Notes under the pieces: generated by a model
Told to the model about the DNA's origin: nothing
Seen by the model: only the letters and a program-made list of their open reading frames with translations
Databases searched by the model: none
Program-made: the position numbers and the translations under genes
In this document: piece after piece, positions 38,549 through 49,799 of the stretch
Numbering within the stretch: position 1 is the stretch's first letter
How the letters are laid out: each line of letters begins with the position of its first letter
Origin: Xylaria sp. FL1777
Taxonomy: Eukaryota; Ascomycota; Sordariomycetes; Xylariales; Xylariaceae
Length of the DNA stretch: 64,000 nt
Reading direction: 5' to 3'
Assembly (NCBI GenBank): GCA_022578965.1
Contig: MU400603.1
Span: forward strand, 62,001-126,000

Positions 38549-39870
38549 ATGGCGCCCTCGGTATTACGCATCGGCGAGGTAATAGAGACTCTCAGGGAAT
38601 GGGAGGCGCTGGGCTCCAAATACACCCTCATGGAGTTTGCATCTGGGAACCGCGAGGATTTCCTTGCGAACTGTCGCAACGGCGTCTACGACTCCGTGGT
38701 GGGGTGTTACCGATCCAACAAGTCGACGCGCTACACGGGACGGTTCGACGCCGAGCTTGTCGATGCCCTCCCCAAGTCGTGGAAGTATGTCGCGCATGAT
38801 GGTGCCGGCTACGACACCATCGACGTGGATGCGTGCTCGCGCAGACAGATCGCCGTTTCGAACACCCCCGTTGCTGTTGATGATGCTACGGCGGACGTGG
38901 GCATTTTTCTTATGCTCGGGGCGCTGAGAAGTGAGTTCGTTTTACATGGCTTCTCTTAGTCCTTGATTCACGGCATGTCTGTGTGGGACTCTCCCGTAAA
39001 CCTGCGCAGCTTTATACCCCCTCTCTCGCCTATAGCTAGAAAAGCTTAAAGAAAAAGCTTATACACCACGATGTGATATCGAATCTAGCTAACGTTACCC
39101 CAGTGGCGCAATTCTCCATCACAGCCATTCGCGCAGGTAAGTGGCTAGGCGAGACACCGCGAGGCCACGATCCAAAGGGCAAAACGCTGGGGATTCTTGG
39201 CATGGGAGGAATAGGACGGGCATTCGCGCACCGCGCGCGGGCTTTCGGCATGCGCATCATCTACCACAACCGGCACCGTCTGGATCCCTCGCTCGAGAAA
39301 GACGCAGAGTACGTATCGTTCGACGAGCTCCTGGCAAAGTCAGACGTCTTGTCCCTCAACCTCTCACTGAGCGCGTCCACGCGGCACATCATAGGCGCGG
39401 CCGAACTCGCGCGCGCCAAGCCCGGCGTCGTGGTCGTGAATACCGCCCGCGGCCCCATCATCGACGAGGCTGCGCTCGTGGAGGCGCTGGATTCGGGCCA
39501 GGTGTCGGCTGTGGGGTTGGATGTTTTCGAGCATGAGCCGGAGATCCATCCGCGATTAATCGAGAATGAGAGGGCGTTTTTGCTCCCTCATCTCGGCACG
39601 CATACGGTTGAGACGACGCGCGACAGTGAGTAATTCCTAAATCGTTTTCTTCTTTGTTTTGCTGCTTCGTTTCGGCCAAGAGGCTTCCCTCAGCTCCGAA
39701 ACTCTTAACAGACCGCCCTCAAAACGGCATTACTGACTCTGGGTGTTGTAGTGGAACTTTTGGTGCTGAAGAACCTGGAGACGGCTATCGATGAGGGCAG
39801 GATGTTTACGCTTGTTCCTGAGCAGAAGGGTCTAGAGTGGGCACCGCCGGCGAAGGATTTTGACCTATAA
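38549..39870 (+). CDS. D-isomer-specific 2-hydroxyacid dehydrogenase
   Basis: NAD(P)-dependent reduction of 2-keto acids to D-2-hydroxy acids; close to fungal glyoxylate/hydroxypyruvate reductase-like or D-mandelate dehydrogenase-like members. Exons 38549..38930, 39104..39625 and 39752..39870 (introns 173 and 126 nt) give 340 residues, the normal length. The Rossmann motif G160-x-G162-x-x-G165 sits in LGILGMGGIGRAF. The end of beta-2 reads HNRHR rather than an acidic residue, suggesting NADPH preference (inference). The catalytic triad appears as Arg in NTARGPIID, Glu in FEHEPE and His in LPHLGTHT. All three are present, so the enzyme should be active. A cytosolic location is assumed, as no targeting signal is seen. 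Confidence 0.92.
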
Positions 39871-40104
39871 CGCCTCGAACTGGCTGAGAACACCTTAGAT
39901 TTACTCACCCCGTAGAAAGAGAATGGAGTTTTAAGCGGCATGGGCTTCCAGAGAGTATTTCTGCAATGTACTTATCGAGGTGCTTTTTTGGTAATGGCTT
40001 TGAAAACCTCGGAATGTGATTGTAATTCTTATTCAACCACCACCTTCAATACATATAAGGTTCCTAATTTCGGCCATTGATAAGGGCGGTTCCTACCCAA
40101 CCAC

Positions 40105-41142
40105 CTAGTCATCGAGCGGAATAGCCGGCAGCCCTTGGGGTTCGGGGCAGGGGTACTCGTATGTGATATGCGTCAGCCGGGCGCCGTCGAAGTAGCGCCG
40201 TGCCCTGCAAAGAGGCCACGGCCACACGTCACGGCACCTGTCATCATCTGGATTGTAAGAGCGCGACCTAGGGCTATCGCAGATTTCACACGAGTGAGTT
40301 GTCCTTGAACTACACCAACTACATATGTCCATCTTCAGCAGCTTCCTAGAGGGTGAACAACTAGCCTCGCGGCGCGAGATCAGTAACTTGATAAGGTAAT
40401 GGTTCACTGCCAACGTGCCTTCCATCTCGGTCATTTTCACCGTCTCGAGATTGGGGCACAGTAACATGATATTCAGAGCGTGTTTAGTCACTGCACCTCT
40501 ACAGGTGAAAACCCGGAGGCTCTCGAAGGGGGGCATGCCGAATACTCCCGTCATAAAGGCGGGGCATATTGGACCAAAGTGCAAATGTAACTCCTTGAGC
40601 TGGGGACAATGCACGTCTAAACGGGTCAACAAGGGGATAGGGATATCGGCGTTGAAATGTTGCCAGCTATTTCCTCTTCGTTAATATATACGTGACTAGG
40701 AACCATGTAAAAGGGGGCTAGGCGGTGACCAACGTGAAGATCTTCAAGCTTGCTGTGTAGCTAAGGAGTGTCATGACCATCTCCATAGCTCCCGGGGGAG
40801 CCCATTCTTCTTGTGCTATTATTATTTGTAGGTGCCTGAGCTCTCGAAGATAAGGCCCTGCCACTAGGTTATCGGCAATACTTTGAATGGTTGCTTCATC
40901 ATCGTCATTTCCAATACGAATTATGATTCGCTCCGACAGCTTGGATGCGAAGACACGATTGAACCTCCTATTCGAGAGGCAAAGCGACCAGAGTGTGCCC
41001 TGATCGTCCACCTATACCCCTCGTGAGTAACCCTAATTGATTTATTAATACTGAGGGACGGGCGACCTACATGCTCTGCGAGCATCAAGAGAAGCTCCTC
41101 GATGGACGCAAATTGCGCCGCCGCCGACTCCGGTACTGTCAT
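40105..41142 (-). CDS. F-box-like protein with leucine-rich segments
   Basis: Exons 41142..41071, 41011..40734 and 40666..40105 give 303 residues. The N-terminus (SIEELLLMLAEHV, then WSLCLSNRRFNRVFASKL) fits a degenerate F-box, the Skp1-binding motif of SCF ubiquitin ligases. The rest has irregular leucine-rich spacing (LTRLDVHCPQLKELHLHF) as in F-box/LRR proteins, and a C-terminal cluster of cysteines. Fungi carry many such fast-evolving proteins. The second intron uses GTTGGT..AATAG; another acceptor nearby would also keep frame. The target is unknown. Confidence 0.65.
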
Positions 41143-42112
41143 ACCGGGCGGTAGCTTTTATACTAGATGTCTCGAGTGATGCCAAACTTGACACAACTCC
41201 ATGCGGATTGCACGTTATGTTATCATCTGCTTTAATCTCTAGTGCCTACTAGATGCACAGCCTGAAGCGTGGCACCCAAGGCGCCGCCTGGGGTATGGTA
41301 GTTGCGAAGCCCTGATTATGTTAGGTTAAGTATGTTAAGTATGTATTTTACCGTCTCGGTTTCCGAGGACTCTTTTATTGGGTGCCGCTTTTAAAGCTAC
41401 ACAAGCATTCATACGCTGTACTTATACAGCTGCTATAATTCTACAAGCGGATAATCCCTCCGCGTCCCCGAGTATGTCTCATATAGTGCACTGCCTACGG
41501 CATTCTGTAATATTCTAAAATCATATGGCGACTTGTGTAAAAGAGAGGGGCATAAATGAATTATTCTGATTTGAATTATAAGCAAATACAGTATTTGGCG
41601 TGGCATCAATAGTTTGTAACGAATCGGCCCCTTACTATCAACCGCAATCAGCTTCCACCCTTCCCCTTCCACACTGACCAAAGTACATACCCACGATGAG
41701 AATTCTAACGAAATTTCATCACGTCATAGATATCCTAGAAACAGCGACTCGTGGTGAGGATTACATTATTTGGAATAGAAGATTCAGGCTATGATTAGAA
41801 CCTTCAATTCTGTATCATCGAATCTATTCATTGCGCCAAATTTGTAGGATGCAAAGAACAAATATGTAAGTAAATCGTTCTTAATGTTTTGATGCCGAAT
41901 TTTATTAGCATGAGAAAATGACTTTCACCGCATATAAAAAATAAGCTAGGGCTTATTTATACACTTTGATGTAGGCTGAATGACGCTTATCAGCCCTAGG
42001 TGGTTTCTCACCATCACATGTATTGCACAGCCCATCTCGCTGCCTAAGGTAGCTGGCTTCTGTGGTTTAATACAACAACCGTCATCTACATAAGACTTGT
42101 TCAGTTGGCACA
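41143..42112. other. Intergenic with a decayed gene fragment
   Basis: Between two divergent genes. It contains the monooxygenase tail remnant listed separately; otherwise AT-rich with no supported coding sequence. Confidence 0.55.
41640..41700 (-). pseudogene. Remnant of a phenol 2-monooxygenase C-terminus
   Basis: On the minus strand about 55 bp resemble the last exon of the intact monooxygenase gene 12 kb away: both read TGGGTA(C/T)GTA, then AGTGTGGAA(A/G)GGGAAGG(A/G)TGG. The encoded LVSVEGEGWK corresponds to IASVEREGWE. The fragment is interrupted by an indel and stops, and no upstream exons are found, so it is a relic. Confidence 0.4.
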
Positions 42113-43477
42113 ATGTCGATTTCACAATCCACTTCCGTAAATTTCCAATTTGATAAGATGTTGTTCTTCACCATTTCGGACGATGAGGAAATCCTCCGTC
42201 TAGTCCAAGGCAAATTCGCTGAAGAGCTTGAGCGCCTCAAGCGGGCATACTCCATCTCCAATCCAAATGCGACTCCTCCCTCTACCGCGTCCCCGTCGCA
42301 AATCTTGTTCGGTGGCAAATTCGACGAAGTGAATCGCACTCTCGTTGGTCTTCTAGCTCTTCGATGGATCTACAAAAACCAGTATGATACTTTCCGCCGG
42401 GCGCAACCAGAAGCCGTGGCCCTGACGCGAGAGTCTTTCGACTGGATGCGGCACGTGTTCATAGCCGGGCTCAAAAGCGACGATGATTTCATCGCCTTAG
42501 TCACCTCCATCGTAGTCAACGATCTTGGAAAGGATCCACAGCTAGCATCCGACTACCGCGCCAAGACAGGCGAGGACATCTCGGCGCAGAACCACGATCT
42601 CATCCTCCTCAAGGCTGCCGAGGCTGGTCTCGTGCCCAGCCTAAGCCGTCTGCCTGAGGAACACAAGGCCGATATCTTGCGCAGCCTGAAGCTTGGCGCC
42701 GAGTTTAACTTCGGCCAGCTGGCCCAGGCCGAGAACGTCCCCGTCTCTCTGACGGCATTGCTTGAGCTCCGGGGCCACCCCCGCACTTTTACGCTTGGCT
42801 ATATGGAGCAGCTGCTCGACATCGCTGGTGCAAGTGGCCACGAGGACTGGACATGCGCAAGAAATTTGATACAGCCCGTCTTGGACGCGTACCGGAACGT
42901 CTATGATGCTGCGCAGGGCGTCATCTCCGGCAAGATAGACCTTCGAGATGCGTACGACCTCATATTAGTGCGCCGGGGTCAGATGTTACATAACAAGGGA
43001 TTCAGACAACTCGAAGTAGCTAATGCCGAGCACCGCGCCCTGATGAGGCTGATGTGCATGGGTAGGGTCACGACTTTGTCGACGGCTCAGCTGTACGACT
43101 CGGTATGGCAAGACCTGGAGGCCGAGACAAAGGCCTCGCTTGTGGTTGATCTCAATGTTGATGGTTCCGTTGAGCAGCCGGCAGTTATAGCCACTTATGC
43201 CCCTGCGTTTCTTACAGAGGGGGTTGATGCTGGTGGTCCCGGATCAAGCGACGAGAAGCGGAGGCGGCTTCAGAGCCTGTTGAGATACCTAGCGCGAGTC
43301 CTAAAACTGGACGTCGCACTTTCAAACGGTTCGGCTGTTGTGATAGAGCGAAATCTACTGGGGCTCGTCCAAGATATCGTGGGATCTGATGAGTTCCGCG
43401 CTAATCCCGCAATACTGGATAGCAAGGAAGTGCCTGCCAGTGTTATTGCCCAGACTGCTCGAGGCATTTTGCGATAG
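42113..43477 (+). CDS. Uncharacterised protein, 454 residues
   Basis: A single exon with a clear ATG. The protein is mostly alpha-helical by composition and has no signal peptide or membrane segment. The central part (IVVNDLGKDPQLASDY followed by HDLILLKAAEAGLVPSL) has a faint HD-like or helical-bundle appearance with conserved-looking Asp/His residues, but I cannot assign a family. GC-rich codon use fits a real gene. The C-terminus is leucine-rich and helical. A conserved fungal domain of unknown function is the most likely identity. Confidence 0.8.
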   Translation: MSISQSTSVNFQFDKMLFFTISDDEEILRLVQGKFAEELERLKRAYSISNPNATPPSTASPSQILFGGKFDEVNRTLVGLLALRWIYKNQYDTFRRAQPEAVALTRESFDWMRHVFIAGLKSDDDFIALVTSIVVNDLGKDPQLASDYRAKTGEDISAQNHDLILLKAAEAGLVPSLSRLPEEHKADILRSLKLGAEFNFGQLAQAENVPVSLTALLELRGHPRTFTLGYMEQLLDIAGASGHEDWTCARNLIQPVLDAYRNVYDAAQGVISGKIDLRDAYDLILVRRGQMLHNKGFRQLEVANAEHRALMRLMCMGRVTTLSTAQLYDSVWQDLEAETKASLVVDLNVDGSVEQPAVIATYAPAFLTEGVDAGGPGSSDEKRRRLQSLLRYLARVLKLDVALSNGSAVVIERNLLGLVQDIVGSDEFRANPAILDSKEVPASVIAQTARGILR

Positions 43478-44319
43478 GTAGGTGGTGTAAGACTTAACAT
43501 GGCGGTGTTGAAACAATATATTGTAATCTCTTTTTTTCCTTCTTATCTAGAACAGAAATCGCAGCGCGCGGTGTGTTAGTGTCTTGCAAAGCAGCAGGTC
43601 GTTGTTTGCTACGTCTAATAAGTTGCTATATAGACATCAAGATCCTGGCGATAATAATGTTCCTGGAGTCTGGGCTCTCTTTATAGAGTCAACGGCTCTG
43701 CGCCTTTGGGGCTGTCTGATGAAGCCAAATCTGTACCTCCTTATACAACGTGGCCATCTACTCATCTCTGATATTAATACGTTCTATTTACATTAGGAAT
43801 GTTTATACTAGAGCTATGTTGTTTCGATCGATAGGACCGAGCTTTCCAGTTCCGTAGTTCTTCGGTCGTCTATCTAATTAGTATTCACTGTGGTATTTGA
43901 TCAAACGGTGAAGAACTCCCAAGGGACCCTTGGGCTGACCAGATTTGCAACTAAAGTCTAGAAAATCAATGCTAATATGAGCACTCGGGATGATTAAGTA
44001 AATGGAGAACCAACCATCTTGCAAGCCCATCCCATACGAACACTGTGTGCTGTTAATAGTCGTCCAATCCATCCCTGGAACGATAATGTACAGAAGAACT
44101 TAATTGTTCGGGAGTGCTTTGAGTTTAGTCCCAAGCTCTACCTCACGCTTACTACTGCAAGGTGTACGGGTCCTCATCCATGCCAAGACTAGTATCTAGT
44201 GTATACTACTCCAACTCGACAGTTAGCTCTCATCATTTGGACTCAGGATTCTCTAGGTTAAACTTTATAACCTCACATCATGATAAGCAAGTAATAGCCC
44301 AGAGACGCAGCAATTCAAT
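43478..44319. other. Intergenic
   Basis: Nothing recognised apart from AT-rich promoter-like sequence ahead of the hydrolase-like gene. Confidence 0.55.
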
Positions 44320-45992
44320 ATGGCAGACGCAGAAGAGACACCCGTACTCTTACCATCAACACCCGTCATCCAACTCACAGGTAACGCAACCTTACAGCCA
44401 CCCCTCACTCACCGTGGATACGGTCCGGGTCTCATCCTCATCATTCCCGGAGACCCACTGTCACCGTCCGAAAGAGTTCCGGAAGACCAGCAAGAAGGCA
44501 GTAATGAATCGGACAAGCGGGTAATTAAAACACTCGATCCTTTACCGCAGAAGAAGTGGGCTGAAGAGGGTTATGCTGTGGTACAACTCAACCCCACAGA
44601 CGGAAAGCAGGGAGATGAGAAATGGGACATAGCAATAGCCTTGGACCAAGCGATAGAAGCTCTGAAAGAGCTAGAGGCGTGTGATGTAAATGATCGGTTT
44701 GGATTGATTGGTAAGAGGGTCGCAGCTTTAGCATCATCTTATGTCACCTCCCCCTATCTCATCACTCAACTCAACTCAACTCAGCTCACCTCAGTCATGA
44801 TATTTAAGCCGCGAACTCAAAACCAGATAGCTAATTATCCCACGCCCAGTATACGGAGAGCCCGCAGATTACACCCCAGAGTTCGGGTCCAAGCTCAAAG
44901 CAGCCTACGAAGCCGAGGCGAGACTCATCGCCGCAGTATCCTTCAGCGCAGCCTGGGACCTCTCATCAAAGCCCGAGCTAATCCACCTAGCCGGGCCCCC
45001 TCCCCCCTCATTCTCACCCTCAGCAAACTCACACCCAGCCGCGCGACGACAGCACTACTACGCGGCGGCAAAATCCGCCTCCTTCGTAATCCCCTCATCG
45101 GCGGCAACGTTCCACTACGCCTCGGCGGGCGTGAGCCACACGCGGAGCCTCTCGTTCCTGCGATCGCAGCTCGGCGGGCCCGTGTTCGACCTGGAGGCGA
45201 TCTGGGACGAGCACACGGCGCACGAGTTCGCGACGCGGTCGGTGGCGCGGACCATGGGCACCATGGTCGACGAGCCGTACGTCAACCACGTGCCCGTGCT
45301 GACGGGGGGTATGGGCCGCGCCGCGCTGACGGCCTTCTACCGCGAGCGCTTCATCTTCAGCAACCCGGCCGACGCGGCGCTCGAGCTGGTCAGCCGCACC
45401 GTGGGCGTCGACCGCGTCGTCGACGAGTTCGTCTTCTCGCTCACGCACGACCGCGTCGTGGACTGGCTGTAAGTCATAAGTCATAAGTCATAAGTCATAA
45501 ATCATTCATCCAGCCCACTCCAGTCCCATCCCATCCCATGCCATGCCATGCCATCGCCTCGTTTGTCACGTCGCAAGAATATTTCTCCCCTCTCGTATTC
45601 TATAAAATCGATTGATTCGACGATACAAGTTCAAGTTACCCCCTACTAACCCCAGCGTTTATTCGTGTCCCCAAAGCCTCCCCGGCGTCCCGCCCACCCA
45701 CAAACACCTCCGCATCCCCTTCACGGCCGTGGTCAACATCCGCGGCGACAGGCTCTACCACGAGCACATCCACTGGGACCAGGGCACGGCGCTGGCGCAG
45801 GCGGGGCTACTACCAACGCACCTCCCGTTCCCGTACGCGCTGCCCGACGGCCGCGCGCCGGCGCCCGGGAGGCGCTTCGAGTACCGCGTCCCCGTCGCGG
45901 GCGCCGACGACGCGGCCGCGAAGCTCGAGGACGCCGGCGCCCGGGCGAGCAACGGCATGTTTGACTACGCGGTGCGCGAGGTCGATGTGTAG
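44320..45992 (+). CDS. Dienelactone hydrolase-like/NTF2-like fusion protein
   Basis: Exons 44320..44710, 44850..45468 and 45677..45992 (introns 139 and 208 nt) give 441 residues. The N-terminal 250 residues resemble an alpha/beta hydrolase of the carboxymethylenebutenolidase group (GYGPGLILIIPGD, then EGYAVVQLNP and ALDQAIEAL). The C-terminal 190 residues are an NTF2/SnoaL-like domain: TMVDEPYVNHVPVLTGGMG, SRTVGVDRVVDEFVFS, and DRLYHEHIHWDQGTAL. This two-domain layout is known in fungi. The expected nucleophile elbow after FGLI is not visible (VYGEPADY instead of a GxCxG type), so hydrolase activity is doubtful. The third exon is very GC-rich. The substrate is unknown. Confidence 0.8.
45471..45555. 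repeat. Tandem repeats within an intron
   Basis: Four copies of the heptamer AAGTCAT start directly at the splice donor of the second intron of the hydrolase-like gene, and CCATC/CCATG pentamers follow at about 45525-45555. The donor GTAAGT overlaps the first heptamer, so several near-identical sequences lie in line with it. Confidence 0.8.
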
Positions 45993-46843
45993 GATGGGGT
46001 GAGCGGACGGAGTAGACAGTTTGGGGGTGGGAAGGAAGGAAGGAAGGAAGTGGCTCATGTGGGAATAGATGATGACTTGCGGGGGTCTACTGAGTTCTCC
46101 GGGTGATGATGAGGAAGCGGCCGATTTCTCTAGCATGGAGCGTCCTTGTTCCTATGGCCGGAAGTGAGGTTTTGGCGAGGGTACGAGTATACGAGTTGGG
46201 ATTTCCGCATTAAAGCTACTTTAATGTGCATGCCCGTTTACTTAAGCTGAGTCTGGTAAGGTCTCAGATGTGCTGTAGAGAACATGTCTCGTCCGTTTGA
46301 ATGTTCCGGACCCATGCCGGTGGCTTGTGCGCATGTCGCGGAATGATTTGCCTTATCATGGCGTGCACGTGTAGATGCTTAGAGATGTCTTGAAGTCTGT
46401 AGACAAAGATTCACAGCTGACGGGTCAAGCTCCAACCAAACATAACTTGATTCGTTGCAATTTCCTCTACGCTCTGTGGAATGTTATCTAGACCAGCTAG
46501 TAAGAGAGACAGAGAGAGATGCTGCTGCTTTGTGCTAGTTCGCTTTGCCTATGTACATGGCGAACTTAAGAGGGAATCAGAGTCTAAGTCTAAGGACTTC
46601 GATGTTCTCTCACATCAAGAAGGATGTTTTTGGCGCGATATGCTCGGCATTCATTTCTTCCGAAACACGGTTATGCTTTCCGAGCGGTGATGCGCTAATA
46701 ATGTATAATATACCAGTCTCAAAGCCAAGCAATCGTCATTTATGATGATCCGCTGCGCTGAAATTCCAAATGACCCGAAAGAGGAAGCTCCTGTGTTGCC
46801 CTCGATATACAAGCTTGTATCATATATATAATGTCAAATGAGA
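45993..46843. other. Intergenic, convergent
   Basis: Between two 3' ends. Contains a (GGAA)5 microsatellite at 46029-46050; no gene seen. Confidence 0.6.
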
Positions 46844-48202
46844 TCACCTCTGTGGCTGACTTGCGCTCCATAGACCCTTCGACGTCTCGACCACCTTGTT
46901 GACGGCTGCGCCAGGCCGTAAACTTGAAGGGATTCCGACCGCGGGTGCCATCCCACCCATCTCGACGTCCCCATCGCGGTTGCTGGAATATCCTGAATCA
47001 CCTTTGGCCGCAAACAACCCATTCTCCTTGACTAAGGGAGCAGCGCCCTTCGTAGGCTCTGCCGATCGGGATCCGTCCATGAGCTGAGCATGATGTGCCT
47101 GGCCCTCTCTCAGTTTGTTAATAGCCCGAACTGTATCGATTGCGGCATGCAGTGTTTTCCGCGCATTGAAGTTCTTCTTGACGGTGGGCAGCAAGTTCTG
47201 GCCCTTGTCGCCATCTGGGCTCACGTTGTAACCAGCAACGAACGGGTGACACAGTGCTTCGTGCGCTGTCATGCGCTTGTTGGCATCGACAGTCAGGCAG
47301 CGACGGATGAAGTCTTTGGCATGGTCGCTAACTCCGCGCCAGTAGTCAGATGGTTGGAAGCTGTAATCTGCGTTCAGGATAGCTTGCATCTCCTCAAAGT
47401 CGCTATCGCGGTCGAAGGGGGTGTAACCACACAATAAAAAGTACGTAATAACACCCATAGCCCATATGTCGACGGGTTTTCCGTGGCCCGTCTTCTTAAA
47501 GATCTCGGGCGCCATATACCCTGGAGTCCCACAGGTCGTGGTAAGTACGTGGAATTGCTCCTCGTCCATTATGCGCGAGAGGCCGAAATCGGCTATGAGG
47601 AGGTCTGCGTTATCTTCGGGCGTGCGAAACAGCAGATTCTCTGGTTTGAGATCACGGTGTACGATGCCATGATCGTGGAGGTATGCGACGGCAGACAGAG
47701 TAGCACGGATCAGATCGGCGGCGTCGGACTCGTAGTACGACCCTTTGCGGCAGATCCGGTCGAAGAGCTCACCTCCGAGCGCGAGGTCGGTCACGAGATA
47801 CAGGTTGTTCATGGTCTCGAAATAATCGACGAGGGTGAGGATGTTCAGGTGGCCCAGCGAGACTTTCTTAAGGACAGCGATCTCATTTCGCACCTGACAT
47901 GGGAAACGGGAAACAGTCAGCCTGGAAGTAACGGGAGTAACGGGAGTAATGGGAGCAATGGGAGGAATGGGAGGAGGGCGACAGAGGCGGAGCAAGCCTA
48001 CCATGTGTTCGCGACCGGCCATCAGTCTCTTGTTTATGACCTTGGCAGCATAGTAGCGCCCCGTGTCGATGTGCACGCACTCCTTGACGACCGAGTACGA
48101 GCCGGCGCCCAGAGTCTTGCCAACCTTGTAGCGACATGGCTGGATCTGGGGGGTTGGTTTGCCGGATGCGCCGTTGCTGGCCGCGTCTGCGGTTTTGTTC
48201 AT
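46844..48202 (-). CDS. cmk1: Ca2+/calmodulin-dependent protein kinase, CaMKI type
   Basis: Serine/threonine kinase of the CaMK group. Exons 48202..48002 and 47893..46844 give 416 residues. The 108-nt intron keeps frame and has no stop, so an unspliced message would encode 36 extra residues. Visible motifs: glycine loop LGAGSYSVVKE, VAIK-type lysine in YYAAKVINK, catalytic HRDLKPENLL, DFGLS, TCGTPGYMAPE activation segment with a phosphorylatable Thr, and WAMGVITYFLLCGYTPF. A C-terminal segment NARKTLHAAIDTVRAINKL is the probable autoinhibitory/calmodulin-binding helix. There are no EF hands, so it is not a plant-type CDPK. It corresponds to cmkA/camk-1 of Aspergillus and Neurospora, involved in stress and cell-cycle signalling. 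Confidence 0.92.
   Translation of the reverse strand: MNKTADAASNGASGKPTPQIQPCRYKVGKTLGAGSYSVVKECVHIDTGRYYAAKVINKRLMAGREHMVGLLRLCRPPPIPPIAPITPVTPVTSRLTVSRFPCQVRNEIAVLKKVSLGHLNILTLVDYFETMNNLYLVTDLALGGELFDRICRKGSYYESDAADLIRATLSAVAYLHDHGIVHRDLKPENLLFRTPEDNADLLIADFGLSRIMDEEQFHVLTTTCGTPGYMAPEIFKKTGHGKPVDIWAMGVITYFLLCGYTPFDRDSDFEEMQAILNADYSFQPSDYWRGVSDHAKDFIRRCLTVDANKRMTAHEALCHPFVAGYNVSPDGDKGQNLLPTVKKNFNARKTLHAAIDTVRAINKLREGQAHHAQLMDGSRSAEPTKGAAPLVKENGLFAAKGDSGYSSNRDGDVEMGGMAPAVGIPSSLRPGAAVNKVVETSKGLWSASQPQR
47930..47974. repeat. 9-bp tandem repeat inside the kinase intron
   Basis: Five 9-bp units (AACGGGAGT to AATGGGAGG on the plus strand). On the coding strand they would read Pro-Val-Thr or Pro-Ile-x, so changes in copy number preserve the reading frame of a retained intron. 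Confidence 0.9.
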
Positions 48203-49799
48203 TGTGCGAAGCAGGAGGCGTCGGCCCAGGGCAGGGAGCCCAAGGACTCGGGTGGTTCGATTGGGTTAATGCTGGCTCGCCGGCGAAGGTTGCTGGGCGC
48301 GATGGGCGTCGAGGTTGCGATGAGTAGCCGGTGGTGTTGTTGGCCTTGCAACCGGCCGGAAACTGGTGTGGCAGCGTATGGCGCGGTATCTCCAGCAGTC
48401 AATGCGACACGGAAACCCAAAGTATTCGCGAGATGCTGGGAAGAATACTGTATTCGCTGCGCTTGAGTGCTTTTGAAGGTGTTCTTCCAATGCTCTGCTG
48501 ACTCTGCGATCGGATAGGTGGGCTGCACTCGAATGGTGGGGATTTGGAGGGGATTGGGGGAGTGTGGTTATCCGTTGTTGGCTGTGAGTTGATTGATTCC
48601 CTTAAGTTTGCTCCTGAGGGGTTTACTACAACTAGTAGGTAGTATACCACCGGAGAGGCAGTCAAACCTAAGTATTAATAATACATACCAACTTGGTAGG
48701 AACTTTGTTATGTGTTGTACACTACTTCACTTGTTCCGTTGCGAGTTGTAGTAGTTGTTGTGCGTCCTTTCGTTGGGCTGTTGGTTGGAGAAGGTTGGAT
48801 ACCCTACTTACTTACCTCGAAGTACCTAGATAGCTACTTATACTTTATATCTTTAGAATACATACATCGTAAGTAGGCCTATCGACTTACACTTCAAGGT
48901 TGTATTTATGGGCCATGTTTATGCGTAGGACTCAGCGTAGTATTGGTACGGGGTAGGTACATACAGATAGCACAGATAGGGATGATTTGTGGTTAGCCCC
49001 GTTGGGGGAAGCTGCCCCTCCCTCTGCAGTGGTCCTAGCCAGCCATAGCACACCAAGATACAGGTCCTACGGTTTTAGATGTAGGTACGCAATTGTTCAT
49101 ACAGAAAGAATTACTCCTGCGGGTCTGGGAGGTCTCCTGGCAAGTCTAATACTAATCCGAGTTTTGTAAGAGAAAGACCTGGCTTAATAACCGGCAAGGA
49201 AATGTTCCTGTGGGTATTGCTATAATGTCCATCATGGTTTATAATTAAAATCATATCTCTCGTCAATGGCCTTAAAAGGCCGCAACAGCTGGTCAAGCGT
49301 CTGAGTAACAATTAAATCCAAATTTTGCAAGAATAATTGTAAATTGAATAGATAACGAAGTGATTACCCATCATGTTGGCCAGCCCAACGAAATCAGCAG
49401 AACGAGCATGTCTCAGCACCAGCTCTTGTCCCGTTTCCTGTGAGTACCTATAGTAGTGGTTTCCTTACTGCCAAACATATCTGGCATCATACTTTAGGAG
49501 GCTGCATACATGTTATATTGCACCATGCTATGTCCTAATACCGACCTTTTGAGTGCGCGTAGTACAGATGAGCATTTAACGAAAGAGAAGAGTCAGAACA
49601 AGCCTCTGGGTACCAAACCTAAATCTTACTCATATTTATTGCTCGCGTCCCTTCCGAGATGCCTTCTTCAAGCTCTGTTGCTTCTTTACCTTGAGCCTAT
49701 TCTGATTGAAAGCTTTTTCTCTGTATGAAGGTAATATGAGCTTCAGATTCATCATTACTCGTATTCCTCCAACCTGAAAAGACCACCAAAAAAAAGTAC
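48203..49799. other. Intergenic, 5' of the kinase gene
   Basis: A promoter and probable leader region of about 1.6 kb. Open frames near 48.2-48.7 kb on the minus strand show no domain; they may belong to the 5' leader. Nothing else recognised. Confidence 0.5.

Noticed and set aside
47483..48466. A 327-codon open frame on the plus strand
   Set aside because: It lies opposite the CaMK gene and its leader, whose kinase motifs are unmistakable; the antisense frame has no domain and is a codon-bias shadow.
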